A stretch of 64,000 bases of DNA from Halioglobus japonicus. Its GTDB lineage: Bacteria; Pseudomonadota; Gammaproteobacteria; Pseudomonadales; Halieaceae. Of this stretch, positions 36,527-45,442 are shown one piece after another. A program made the translations under genes and the position numbers. Below the pieces are notes generated by a model. That model made no database searches and was not told where the DNA came from. It saw nothing but the letters and a program-made list of their open reading frames with translations. Each line of letters opens with the position of its first letter. The first letter of the stretch is position 1. The stretch lies in assembly GCF_001983995.1 (NCBI RefSeq), contig NZ_CP019450.1, forward strand, positions 992,001 through 1,056,000, read 5' to 3'.

Positions 36527-37585
36527 TTGAACGCTTTGTCAGTTTCTCGGCTCGATTCTCAACCCCGGCGAATTCTGCTGGTGCTGCCGACCTGGGCAAG
36601 CGACGTGGTAATGGCAACGCCTTTCATCCGCAGCCTCTTTGCCCACTTCTCCCAGGCTGAGATTCACCTGCTGATGCATCGGCGATTGCTGCCGGTACTA
36701 GAGGGTAGCCCGTGGATTAATCGTGTTCATTTCTGGGCACCGCGAACCAAAACTGCCGAGGCAAGAGCGGCCCAGCGCGAGCTGATTCATACCCTGCGTG
36801 GCTGTGACTTTGATCTAGCGGTTCCGCTCCCTAACTCTTTTCGCAGCGCCTGGCTTTGTTACCAGGCCGGTGCCCGCCGACGGGTCGGGTTCGCCCGGGA
36901 TGGTCGCGGCTTGCTGCTCACCGACAAGATCGCTGCCCCGAATCGTATCAGGGGCGGTTTCCAGCCCATGCCTTTGTGCGACTACTACGGCGTTCTGGCC
37001 GAGGCGCTTGGTATGCCCCATCCGGGAGATCGCGTAGAACTGTTTCTGGTTGACCACGCCGATGCGGCAGTCGATGCCCGGCTCGCCCAGGCCGGTGTCA
37101 AACCTCACCAGCCTCTGGTGGTCGTGTCGCCCGGTGGTGAGCACGGGTCGGCTGAGTACTTCGCGGTGGTGGCCGATCAACTGGCGGCGCGCTTTGATGT
37201 GGCAATCGTGATCGCGCCTGAGGCGGGTGATGAGTCTCTCGCCTCAGCGATGGCTGATGCCATGAACGCTCCTGCCTGCCTGTTAAGTGCCCCCTGTCTC
37301 AGTATTGGTGAGCTGAAGTCGCTGATGGCAGACGCCGATCTCCTGCTGGGTGTCGAGGGCGATCTGCGCCAGTACGCCACCGCTTTCGAGACGCCGCAGG
37401 TCACGGTGTTTGGCACTAATGACCCGCGCTGGAGCGCGATATCCCACCGCCTGGAAATTGGTCTGGGATTCGATGGGCGCACTGCTGGCGGCGCCTCCCG
37501 ATCGAGCGATCGCATTCAGGTACCAACGATTGCGGTGGAAGACGTGCTGGCCGCCTGCGAGGCCCAGTTGAATACTGTTCTCTAG
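36527..37585 (+). CDS. Glycosyltransferase family 9 (heptosyltransferase-like)
   Basis: A 352-residue GT-B enzyme of the ADP-heptose:LPS transferase family. RRILLVLPTWASDVVMATPF is the N-terminal loop with the catalytic Asp, FDLAVPLPNSFRSAWLCYQAGARRRVGF the second conserved region, and VVVSPGGEHGSAEYFAVVAD plus LLLGVEGDLRQYA replace the canonical nucleotide-binding motifs. It begins at TTG 36527 with AGGAAAA upstream. Likely adds a heptose or similar sugar to LPS core at the inner-membrane face. First gene of the glycan cassette. Confidence 0.8.
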   Translation: MNALSVSRLDSQPRRILLVLPTWASDVVMATPFIRSLFAHFSQAEIHLLMHRRLLPVLEGSPWINRVHFWAPRTKTAEARAAQRELIHTLRGCDFDLAVPLPNSFRSAWLCYQAGARRRVGFARDGRGLLLTDKIAAPNRIRGGFQPMPLCDYYGVLAEALGMPHPGDRVELFLVDHADAAVDARLAQAGVKPHQPLVVVSPGGEHGSAEYFAVVADQLAARFDVAIVIAPEAGDESLASAMADAMNAPACLLSAPCLSIGELKSLMADADLLLGVEGDLRQYATAFETPQVTVFGTNDPRWSAISHRLEIGLGFDGRTAGGASRSSDRIQVPTIAVEDVLAACEAQLNTVL

Positions 37586-37678
37586 ACGCAGGGTTTGCTG
37601 GCCGCTGGGGTCATGCTCTAGCGTTGTCGGTAGGGCTATAGTGGATGTCTGTTTAAGCCCTAATAAGAGATATTCACG

Positions 37679-38674
37679 ATGGCAAAAGTTCTGATCACCG
37701 GCGCGACCGGGTTTATTGGCAATCACGTGACCCGGCTGTGTCTGGAGCGTGGCCACGAGGTCCGTGCCATGGTTATGCCAGGCGAGGATCGCTCGCCCCT
37801 CAATGGCTTTGATGTCGAGTTTGTCGAAGGTAACTTGCTTGATCCCGATTCCCTCCAGCGTGCCGTGCAGGGGGTGGAAAAGGTCTTCCACCTGGCGGCG
37901 TTGTTCGCCATCTGGACCAAAGATCCGGATCTCCATTACAAGATCAACGTCAACGGGACCGAATCATTGATGCGCGCGGCACTGGCCGCGGGCGTCGAAA
38001 AGGTGGTGTATACCAGCAGCGTTGCCGCCATCGGTATTCCCGGACACGGGGCAATTGCCGACGAGAACACGCCCTTCAATTCATGGCCCTGGGCCAGCGA
38101 CTACATCCTGTCAAAATACCTGAGCCACCAGTTGGTCAAGGGTATGGTCAGCGAAGGCCTGCCAGTGACCATGGTGATGCCCGGCCTGCCATTTGGTCCG
38201 GGTGATCGCATGCCAACGCCTACCGGCACCATGATTATCCGCACCCTGCAGGGCAAGATGAAAAATTACTGGGATGGCGGTGTGTGTCCGGTCGATGTGC
38301 GTGATGTGGCTGCGGGTCACGTTCTGGCGATGGAGAAAGGGCGCATTGGTGAGTCGTATATTCTCGCCAACCGTGAAGGGAATATGTGTAACCAGGATTT
38401 TTTGCAACTGATCGGGCGCATTGCAGGCGTCGACAATGTGGCAACCACCGAAGTCTCAGGCAAGGTGATGCTGCGCGTTGCCCGGCTGGCCGAGATCTGG
38501 TCATCTATTACGGGTAAGGCCCCGATGACCACGGTGAAAAACACCCGCTATGTCCTGCAGCACGGTTATGTGAACCCCACCAAAGCCATCGAGGAGTTGG
38601 GCCTGCCGCAGACTCCGATTGAAACAGCGGTGCGCGATTCCGTCGAGTGGTTTCGCGCCAATGGCTATGTTTAG
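37679..38674 (+). CDS. NAD-dependent epimerase/dehydratase (SDR extended, HpnA/DFR-like)
   Basis: A 331-residue extended SDR. VLITGATGFIGNHVTRLC (residues 4-21) binds NAD(P); TSSVAAIG supplies the Ser region and SDYILSKYLSHQL the YxxxK catalytic pair. The sequence is closest in form to dihydroflavonol reductase-like proteins and the hopanoid-associated sugar epimerase HpnA. In this place it could supply or modify a sugar for the neighbouring glycosyltransferases, or work on a steroid or hopanoid 3-beta-hydroxyl. The fold is certain, the substrate not. Confidence 0.83.
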   Translation: MAKVLITGATGFIGNHVTRLCLERGHEVRAMVMPGEDRSPLNGFDVEFVEGNLLDPDSLQRAVQGVEKVFHLAALFAIWTKDPDLHYKINVNGTESLMRAALAAGVEKVVYTSSVAAIGIPGHGAIADENTPFNSWPWASDYILSKYLSHQLVKGMVSEGLPVTMVMPGLPFGPGDRMPTPTGTMIIRTLQGKMKNYWDGGVCPVDVRDVAAGHVLAMEKGRIGESYILANREGNMCNQDFLQLIGRIAGVDNVATTEVSGKVMLRVARLAEIWSSITGKAPMTTVKNTRYVLQHGYVNPTKAIEELGLPQTPIETAVRDSVEWFRANGYV

Positions 38675-38752
38675 GCGCTGAGCGCTTTCTTTCTGCGGCC
38701 TGCCACCGGATACTGGCCGGTATATCACTGACCACCCGGGTGGGCCGTATTC

Positions 38753-40435
38753 ATGCGTCTGTTTGTGCCTCTGGCACTGCTTTTTATTGTGGCACTGTTG
38801 CCTCGGCTCTACAGCGCACAAACCCTGGGCTGGGATTGGGACGGCTCGGGCAGTTTTACATTGATCAACTTCGATGAAGGCGGCTCCTGCCGCGCGGCAC
38901 TGGAGGGCTTTAGTTACTCGCCTTTCATCGGTTACCAGACGATTGCGCTGGCAAGCGCCAGCGGTGCGGTACCGCCTGACGGAGCCGTGGACAGTGCCGC
39001 CGTGGCAAAGCGCTATTGCCACTCCCCCCTTCACATTCTGGTGGCGCGCAGTTACTCGGCGTTGCTTGGCGCCGCCTCGGTTGTGGTGCTGGCGTTGCTG
39101 GCTATGCAATTGGTGCCGGGTAATCCAGCGGTCGCCCTGTCGGCCGCTGCCCTGTTGGCCCTCTCTGGCTTTCATATCAGTCAGGCTCAAAGTGGTACGG
39201 TAGATGCTGCGTCCACGTTCTTTATTTATAGCTTTCTGGCCGTTCTGGCCTGGGCGCTTCGGCGCCGTTCGGCGCTTGCCTACGGGCTGGCGGTGCTGGC
39301 CTGTGTTGCTGCGGTATGGGCTAAATACTGGGTCTTTGCCCTGTTGGCCTGGCTGGCCCTGATCCCCTACGACGGATGGCGGTATATACGCCTTGGTTTT
39401 AGTGGTGCACGTATTGTTCTGGTGGTTCTGGCTGCTTCTGTGCTGGTTGCGGCGATGGCCAATCCTGCCTGGCCCGCCTGGGGCTTGTTACCGTTGCTGG
39501 TGATCTATCTCGCTCTAGTGCCCTGGCGCAATGTGCCTTTGCCCATGGCGGCTTGCTGGCTTGCGTTGCCGTTCCTTTGTTGGGCGGTGCTGCAGATAGA
39601 CCTTGTGGCCACCTATACCCAAGGGGGCGTCGCCGGCAAATTCGGCTCTGGTTATGCCGCGATTGGTGAGCACAAGTGGCTGCGCAATCTGTTCAATATT
39701 CCCATGTGGTTGCTGGTGGCGATTGGCTTGCCAGCGCTGGTGTTTGTGCCTCGCGGTATCGCCGAGTTTTCCAGATTGGCTGAAGATCGCCGACTGTGGG
39801 TGTGCGCGTTGCCAATGCTTGGCTTCGGCTTGTTTATGGCGTTCCTTGCCCCGGTGACTTACTACCGGCATTACCTGCCTCTTCTGCCTGCTGTGGCCCT
39901 GCTCGCGGCACTGGGTTTGCACGCTACGCCGTGGGGGCAGCGGCGCTGGTTTCTGATGTTGTTCTTCGCCTGGCCCGCCGCGCTGGCGTGGGATATGGTC
40001 AGTGATTATCACAATGACCCGCGCAAGGCTTTGCGTCCCTGGAATGCGGCGCATCAGGACGCTCAGGTGTTCAGCAGCTATTACGTCAATCCGCCGCCTG
40101 GGCGCTATGCGTTGTTCCGCCCCGAATACGCCGCGGGTGAGGGCACTGTGCTGCGCCGGGCAGACTACTTAATTCTCAGCGAGAACTGGTATGACACCGC
40201 GTTTGCCAACGAGTTAAACGGCCCGCGGGTAAATGTGCCTGAGCGCCTGGTGAAAACTACGCCTGAATATGCGGCGTTTTATCGCAGTGCCCTCGCTGGT
40301 GAGCATCCGCTGCTGGTGCCGGACGTTGCCTATGACCTGCAACACTTTATGCCGGAATTGCTTTTCCATCGCGCCCTGTACGGCAATGTGCAGTTGTTTG
40401 TCGGTGATCTTAAAGTATTCCGAATTCGCAAGTGA
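38753..40435 (+). CDS. Membrane glycosyltransferase, GT39/PMT-ArnT type
   Basis: A 560-residue protein with about 12 membrane segments. The first periplasmic loop has the acidic pair NFDEGG typical of GT39 and GT83 catalytic loops, followed by a large loop before helix 2; SGFHISQAQSGTVDAASTF is the conserved helix 3-4 region. The C-terminal soluble domain begins near residue 430. Such enzymes move a sugar from a polyprenyl phosphate to lipid A or protein on the periplasmic side. The next gene, a GT2 dolichyl-phosphate-type synthase, would supply the donor. Confidence 0.8.
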   Translation: MRLFVPLALLFIVALLPRLYSAQTLGWDWDGSGSFTLINFDEGGSCRAALEGFSYSPFIGYQTIALASASGAVPPDGAVDSAAVAKRYCHSPLHILVARSYSALLGAASVVVLALLAMQLVPGNPAVALSAAALLALSGFHISQAQSGTVDAASTFFIYSFLAVLAWALRRRSALAYGLAVLACVAAVWAKYWVFALLAWLALIPYDGWRYIRLGFSGARIVLVVLAASVLVAAMANPAWPAWGLLPLLVIYLALVPWRNVPLPMAACWLALPFLCWAVLQIDLVATYTQGGVAGKFGSGYAAIGEHKWLRNLFNIPMWLLVAIGLPALVFVPRGIAEFSRLAEDRRLWVCALPMLGFGLFMAFLAPVTYYRHYLPLLPAVALLAALGLHATPWGQRRWFLMLFFAWPAALAWDMVSDYHNDPRKALRPWNAAHQDAQVFSSYYVNPPPGRYALFRPEYAAGEGTVLRRADYLILSENWYDTAFANELNGPRVNVPERLVKTTPEYAAFYRSALAGEHPLLVPDVAYDLQHFMPELLFHRALYGNVQLFVGDLKVFRIRK

Positions 40436-40476
40436 GCATGCTACTGTGACCGCCATATAAAGAGCGGAGCATTGTC

Positions 40477-41409
40477 TTGCAAACCCTGACGGCGGTAGTG
40501 CCGGTCTATAACGAGGCGGAAGTTCTCGACGCTTTCCACGCACGTCTGACGGCAGCGTTAGCCGGACTGGATCTGGACTGTCGGGTGCTCTATGTCGACG
40601 ACGGTAGTGACGAGCCCTGCGCGGTTCGGCTGCGTGAGCTGGCGCACGAGCATGACAACGTCGGGCTGCTGGTGTTGAGCCGCAATTTTGGCAAGGAAGT
40701 GGCGATTAGCGCCGGGCTTGATCACGCCGAAGGCGACGCGGTAATACTGATTGATGCCGACCTGCAGGATCCCCCCGAGTTGATCGCCACGTTTGTGGAG
40801 CAATGGCGTGCCGGATACGACGTGGTGTATGGGCAGCGTACCGAGCGGCGTGGCGATTCCAGACTCAAGCGTGCCACGGCTGCCGTTTACTATCGCGTTC
40901 TCAATGCGCTGAGCGAGGTTGAGATTCCGCAGGACGTCGGTGATTTCCGGTTGCTGAGCCGCCGTGCCGTGGACGCCCTCAATGCACTACCCGAAAGACA
41001 CCGTTACATGAAAGGGCTGTACGCCTGGATCGGCTTTTCCCAGGCGGCTGTGCCCTATGTGCGCGAGGCGCGCGCCTCTGGCAGCAGCAAGTGGAGCTAT
41101 TGGCGGCTGTGGAACTTCGCGATGGAGGGGATAACCTCCTTCTCCACATTACCCCTCAAGGTCGCCACCTATCTGGGCATGTTGGTTTCCAGCCTGTCGT
41201 TTATGTATGGCCTGTATATGCTGGTTAAGACGCTGATCTGGGGAAACCCGGTGCCCGGTTACCCGTCGCTCATCGTGATTGTGTTGTTTCTCGGTGGGGT
41301 GCAGCTTATGTGCCTCGGGGTGATCGGCGAATATCTGGCGCGCACCTATACCGAGAGCAAGGGGCGCGTGCTTTATCTCACCCGGGAGTATCACCCGCCT
41401 CGTGACTGA
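40477..41409 (+). CDS. Polyprenyl-phosphate glycosyltransferase, GT2 (DPM1/GtrB/ArnC-like)
   Basis: A 310-residue processive-type GT2: TAVVPVYNEAEVLDAF at the N-terminus, the DAD metal site in LIDADLQDPPELI, and VGDFRLLSRRAVDAL with the acceptor motif; the C-terminus has two transmembrane helices (about 230-300) as in GtrB. It makes polyprenyl-phosphate-sugar on the cytosolic side. It starts with TTG 40477 preceded by GGAG, 41 bases after the GT39 gene, and its end overlaps the next gene by 8 bases. Confidence 0.9.
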   Translation: MQTLTAVVPVYNEAEVLDAFHARLTAALAGLDLDCRVLYVDDGSDEPCAVRLRELAHEHDNVGLLVLSRNFGKEVAISAGLDHAEGDAVILIDADLQDPPELIATFVEQWRAGYDVVYGQRTERRGDSRLKRATAAVYYRVLNALSEVEIPQDVGDFRLLSRRAVDALNALPERHRYMKGLYAWIGFSQAAVPYVREARASGSSKWSYWRLWNFAMEGITSFSTLPLKVATYLGMLVSSLSFMYGLYMLVKTLIWGNPVPGYPSLIVIVLFLGGVQLMCLGVIGEYLARTYTESKGRVLYLTREYHPPRD

Positions 41410-43105
41410 CCCGCGCGATCGAACCGAACTCGCAGTAGCGCGCATTCTCCTGTATTGCGCCGGTGCAGTGCTGTTTCTATCCTTTGGCTATACCGAGATG
41501 GCCGGCTCCGACCTGTGGTGGCATATTGCCGCAGGCCGGGAGCTACTCCAGACAGGGAGCCTGTGGATGGTGGATGACTGGTCGTTCACCGCCCGTGGCG
41601 ATGACTGGCTAAACCACGAGTGGCTGGCTGACATTCTGTTCTATAGCTGGGTGCAGCTGTTCGGTCTGCCGTCGCTGGTGTTCTGGAAGTGGTTGGTAGT
41701 GATCGCCACCTTCCTGATGCTGCAGCGGGTGTTATGGCGTCAGGGCGGCAATGGTCTGGCGGCCTTCCTGGGCGCGGCCATGGCGGCCGCATTAGCGGAG
41801 CCCTTCGTGGATATAAGGCCGCACCTATATACCTTGCTCGGCTTTGCCGTGTTGCTGTGGCTTGCCCTTGAGCGATCTCCCTCCCGCCTGTGGCTGGCAC
41901 TGCTGTTTCTGGTCTGGGTAAATCTGCACGGCGGCTTCTTCTTCGGCCTGATGGCCCTGGCGATCCTCATCTTTCCCTGGCGTGATTTCAGCTGGCAGCG
42001 CTTTGCAGTGGCGGTGGTGACGGGCTTGGTGTGTGTGGCCGCGGCGGCGCTGAATCCTTCAGGGATAAAGACATTTCTGTATCCGCTGGTGTACGCCTTT
42101 GATCAGACTTCACCGTTTCGAGAGTTAGCCGAATGGCATTCCCCGTTCCGTCCAGGTGGGATTCAGGCGCCGCTGTTTTTCTACGCCATGTGGCTGCCGG
42201 CCTTTGCTGTTTTCTATGCCGTGCCTGTCGTACGCGAGCGCACCGGCGTGCCCTGGGCAGCGCTGGCGCTGTGTGCATTGAGCCTTGCCATGGCGTTGAC
42301 TAGCCGTCGGTTTATCCCCCTGTTCGGTATGTCGCTAGCCTTGTTACTGACTCCGCTGCTTGCGCTCGCATTGTCGTCGATTCGTCATCGCGTTCTGCAG
42401 GTGGGCTTCGCGGCGGCATTTCTGTTGATAGCGCTGATGCGAATGCTGCCCTTCAATTTGCAGGCGGCGCCTAACTTCCACTACCTCACGGCTGAATACT
42501 CCTACCCCACAGATACGGTCGACTTCATGTTGGCCAATAATTTAAGCGGCAACGTATTTGCATTGTACAACTGGGGTGGTTATCTGCATTTACGCAGTGA
42601 TGGCCAGTTGAGCGTGTTTATCGACGGTCGCGCGGATACGCTGTACACCGCCGGTGACTACTACGCCTATCTCGCCGTGCAGCGCGCGGAGCCCGCCTGG
42701 ATTACGCTGGTAGAGGAATCTGGTGCGGATTATTTCCTGTGGCCGATAGGCCGCAGCGGCGGTGCCGAGAAGTATCGCCAGCTCGTGGCAACCGGGCGCT
42801 GGCGCGCGATCTACCAGGATTCGGTTTCCTGGCTGGCGGTGCGTGAAGGTGTGGATTTACCGGTGGAAGTTGTCGCCCCGCCGGCGTCGCCACTGCACTT
42901 GCTCACGCAAGGTGTTCTCGCCGCAGGGGAGGGGCGCCCGGACGAGGCGCTGGCGATGGCCAACCAGGTTCGGGAAACACTCCCCTGGCAGCGCGGCGCC
43001 TGTCAGCTACAGCTGGATATGCTGCGCCGACAGGGCCGTCTGGATGCGGCTCAGGCGGTGTACTGGGATTGCCTGAGCTATTTCCCTACGCGCTACCTAC
43101 GCTAG
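41402..43105 (+). CDS. Polytopic membrane protein of the glycan cassette, unknown function
   Basis: A 567-residue protein with about 10-11 hydrophobic helices and a C-terminal soluble part (about 380-567). MAGSDLWWHIAAGRELLQTG and WSFTARGDDWLNHEWLADIL form a conserved first periplasmic loop seen in uncharacterised bacterial GT-C-like proteins. The soluble end contains FIDGRADTLYT and TPR-like helices (EALAMANQVRETL). GTG start overlapping the GT2 gene. Probably an integral-membrane glycosyltransferase or glycan-handling protein; I do not assign a reaction. Confidence 0.65.
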   Translation: MTDPRDRTELAVARILLYCAGAVLFLSFGYTEMAGSDLWWHIAAGRELLQTGSLWMVDDWSFTARGDDWLNHEWLADILFYSWVQLFGLPSLVFWKWLVVIATFLMLQRVLWRQGGNGLAAFLGAAMAAALAEPFVDIRPHLYTLLGFAVLLWLALERSPSRLWLALLFLVWVNLHGGFFFGLMALAILIFPWRDFSWQRFAVAVVTGLVCVAAAALNPSGIKTFLYPLVYAFDQTSPFRELAEWHSPFRPGGIQAPLFFYAMWLPAFAVFYAVPVVRERTGVPWAALALCALSLAMALTSRRFIPLFGMSLALLLTPLLALALSSIRHRVLQVGFAAAFLLIALMRMLPFNLQAAPNFHYLTAEYSYPTDTVDFMLANNLSGNVFALYNWGGYLHLRSDGQLSVFIDGRADTLYTAGDYYAYLAVQRAEPAWITLVEESGADYFLWPIGRSGGAEKYRQLVATGRWRAIYQDSVSWLAVREGVDLPVEVVAPPASPLHLLTQGVLAAGEGRPDEALAMANQVRETLPWQRGACQLQLDMLRRQGRLDAAQAVYWDCLSYFPTRYLR

Positions 43106-44229
43106 CTTGCGGCCAGAAACTCGCGGGCAATCTCTTCGCCCAACTGGCCGGTCAACTGAGCGCTGTTGCCCATGCTCAACTCGATCTGGCGCGCCTGCAG
43201 GCAGTAGCGGAACAGCGGGTAATCGCGGTCGACACCCGTGCCACCATGGCAGTGCTGTGAAGCCTGGCTAACCCGGTGAGCGACATCGCCGCACCAGATC
43301 TTGGCGATGGTCACAGCTTCTTCTGCGGGCCTTCCCTGATCGATCAGCGATGCTGCCTGCTGGGTGACCAGGCGCAAGCACTCGATGTCGATGTAGCAAT
43401 CGGCGACCCGATGGCTCACCGACTGGAAGGTTGCAATGGCGCGACCGAATTGCTCACGTTCGCTGGTGTAGGAACCGGTGATGCGCATCATCTTGTCGCA
43501 CAACCCAAGCATGGATGCACACAGTGCAGTGCGGGTTGCCTGGGTCGCCCAGTTCATCGCGTCGACAGCTGTAGCGCCCGTGGCGACGATGTCTTCGGCG
43601 GGCACCTGGACGTTGTCCAATGCTATTTCGTGCCGTAATTCATTGGCTGTCACTAGCTGTGGTGAAAGTGTCACTCCGGCGGCCTTGGGGTCTATCAGGG
43701 CCACGATGAGTTGTCCGTCACAGTTGGCGGACAGCAGGATGCGCTGGGCCTGATCGGCCAGGCTTACACAAATCTTGGTGCCGCTGACGGCATAGCCGCC
43801 CTCGGTCGCCTTGGCACTGGTGGCGGGAGTGGCGGGATCCTCGTTGCCGTATTCTTCCAGCGCCGCTGTCACGATACTGCCTCCGGCAATCGCCGACAGC
43901 CACTGCTCCTTGAGTGCATCGCTGCCAAAGCGTCGGAGTGTACCTGCGGCGCTGACCAGAACCGGCACCACAGGCGCCGGTGCGGCTGTTCTGCCGACTT
44001 CTTCGCACAGCGCGGTAAGCGCAAAGAAACCCAGGTCAGTACCACCTTGCGGTTCGGGGATGTCCAGCCCCAACAAGCCCGCCTCGGCGAGTGCTTCCCA
44101 GAGCTTGCTGTCAAACCGCACATGTTCGCCGTCGAATGCCTTCAGTTGTTCTACGTCACTGAAGTCGTTGAGAATCTGTTGTGCCAGTTGTTGGACGCTG
44201 GCGAGTTCTTCTGCAATGGTGAAATCCAT
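43102..44229 (-). CDS. Acyl-CoA dehydrogenase, FadE28-like subunit of a possible heteromeric pair
   Basis: A 375-residue acyl-CoA dehydrogenase fold with a shortened, diverged FAD/substrate region (IVTAALEEYGNEDPATPATSA in place of the ITEP motif) and YAVSGTKICVSLADQAQRIL. The C-terminal RVSQASQHCHGGTGVDRDYPLFR is in the place of the usual R-Q-hhGG-Y motif, and there is no Glu where the YEGT motif would be. Such diverged subunits pair with a second dehydrogenase to form alpha2beta2 enzymes of steroid side-chain oxidation. AGGAG ribosome site; the partner gene is 9 bases upstream. Its stop overlaps that of the glycan-cassette membrane protein. Confidence 0.82.
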   Translation of the reverse strand: MDFTIAEELASVQQLAQQILNDFSDVEQLKAFDGEHVRFDSKLWEALAEAGLLGLDIPEPQGGTDLGFFALTALCEEVGRTAAPAPVVPVLVSAAGTLRRFGSDALKEQWLSAIAGGSIVTAALEEYGNEDPATPATSAKATEGGYAVSGTKICVSLADQAQRILLSANCDGQLIVALIDPKAAGVTLSPQLVTANELRHEIALDNVQVPAEDIVATGATAVDAMNWATQATRTALCASMLGLCDKMMRITGSYTSEREQFGRAIATFQSVSHRVADCYIDIECLRLVTQQAASLIDQGRPAEEAVTIAKIWCGDVAHRVSQASQHCHGGTGVDRDYPLFRYCLQARQIELSMGNSAQLTGQLGEEIAREFLAAS

Positions 44230-44238
44230 AGTGTTCTC

Positions 44239-45420
44239 CTAGCGCGTGCGGGGCATCCACAGCCCCGCCATGGCGATAATGTCTCGCTGTACTTCATTGG
44301 TGCCGCCGCCAAAGGTGAGGATGGAGCCCACCCGCCAACGGAATTCGAGTTTGCCTTGCAAAATGGCGCCTGGTGAATGTGCCGCAATGCTCCCTGCGCC
44401 ACCCATGCACTCCAGCAGGAGGCGATAGAGTTCCACAAAGAACTCACTGCCATAGACCTTGGCCGTGGACGCCTTGGCCATATCGAGCGGGCCCTGGTCC
44501 ATCATCCATGCTTGGTTCCAGCACATGATTTTTAGTGCCTCCAGACCGACCTTCACCCGGGCGAGATTATGCTGCACCCAGGACTGTTCGATCACCTTGC
44601 CGCCGCTGGGCGCCTTGGTTTCTGCGGCCCATTCTGCAACGCTCTCATAGAGTGAGTGAACCTGACCGTGCGTGAACAACGACAGGCGCTCGACGTTGAG
44701 CTGGCTGGTGATCAGTTTCCAGCCGCCATTGATCTCTCCCACGCGGTATTTGTCGGATATGCGCACGTCCTCGTAGTAAGTGGCATTTGTACGCGCGCCG
44801 AGGGTCCGAACCGGGGTGCAGGAGTATCCGGGGGTGTCGGTAGGCACCAGGAACATTGTCAGGCCCTTGTGCTTCTTGTCCGGGTCCGGGTCGGTGCGGG
44901 CTGCAAGCCACACGTAGTCCGCGTAGTTGGCCAGGCTGGTCCACATTTTCTGGCCGTTGATTACCCAGTCATCGCCATCGCGTTCCGCTTTGGTGCGCAG
45001 GCTGGCGAGATCGGTACCGGCGTTTGGCTCTGAGTAGCCGATGGCAATAGTCACTTCGCCGCGCTTTACACCGCCAACGACTTCTTCCCGAACCTCGTCG
45101 TTAGCGTTCTTCGCAAGGACTGGGGCGACAGCCTCGGTGGTGAGAAAGGGGTAGGCGAAACCCGAGCGAATCACTTCGTCGGTGAATATGTACTGTTCGA
45201 TGTGAGACAGCTCTTTGCCGCCCAGATCCTTGGGCCATGACAGTCCGATCCAGCCATCAGCCCCCATACGCGCGTATTGTTTGCGAAATTCCGGTCCGCC
45301 GCCTTCCTTGAGATCGTCGTCTTTCATTTCTTCGAGAAGCTCTGGCGTCATGACAGTTTTCATGTACTCGCGAACTTCCGTTTGCAGTGCCTTCTGCGCT
45401 GCGGTGAGTTCAATATTCAT
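44239..45420 (-). CDS. Acyl-CoA dehydrogenase, FadE29-like
   Basis: A 393-residue flavin dehydrogenase: AIGYSEPNAGTDLASLRTKA is the FAD-binding ITEP-type motif, QKMWTSLANYADYVWLAAR follows, and the C-terminal FGGGTNEVQRDIIA lacks the Glu of YEGT-type enzymes. Glu in NVERLSLF is at the position used by IVD/LCAD-type enzymes. I start at ATG 45420 after GGGAG, which gives the family N-terminus MNIELTAAQ. With its neighbour it resembles the FadE28-FadE29 alpha2beta2 enzyme of cholesterol side-chain degradation in actinobacteria. Second gene from the end of a four-gene operon. Confidence 0.87.
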   Translation of the reverse strand: MNIELTAAQKALQTEVREYMKTVMTPELLEEMKDDDLKEGGGPEFRKQYARMGADGWIGLSWPKDLGGKELSHIEQYIFTDEVIRSGFAYPFLTTEAVAPVLAKNANDEVREEVVGGVKRGEVTIAIGYSEPNAGTDLASLRTKAERDGDDWVINGQKMWTSLANYADYVWLAARTDPDPDKKHKGLTMFLVPTDTPGYSCTPVRTLGARTNATYYEDVRISDKYRVGEINGGWKLITSQLNVERLSLFTHGQVHSLYESVAEWAAETKAPSGGKVIEQSWVQHNLARVKVGLEALKIMCWNQAWMMDQGPLDMAKASTAKVYGSEFFVELYRLLLECMGGAGSIAAHSPGAILQGKLEFRWRVGSILTFGGGTNEVQRDIIAMAGLWMPRTR

Positions 45421-45442
45421 TGGTTCTCCCCAACCATTGGGT

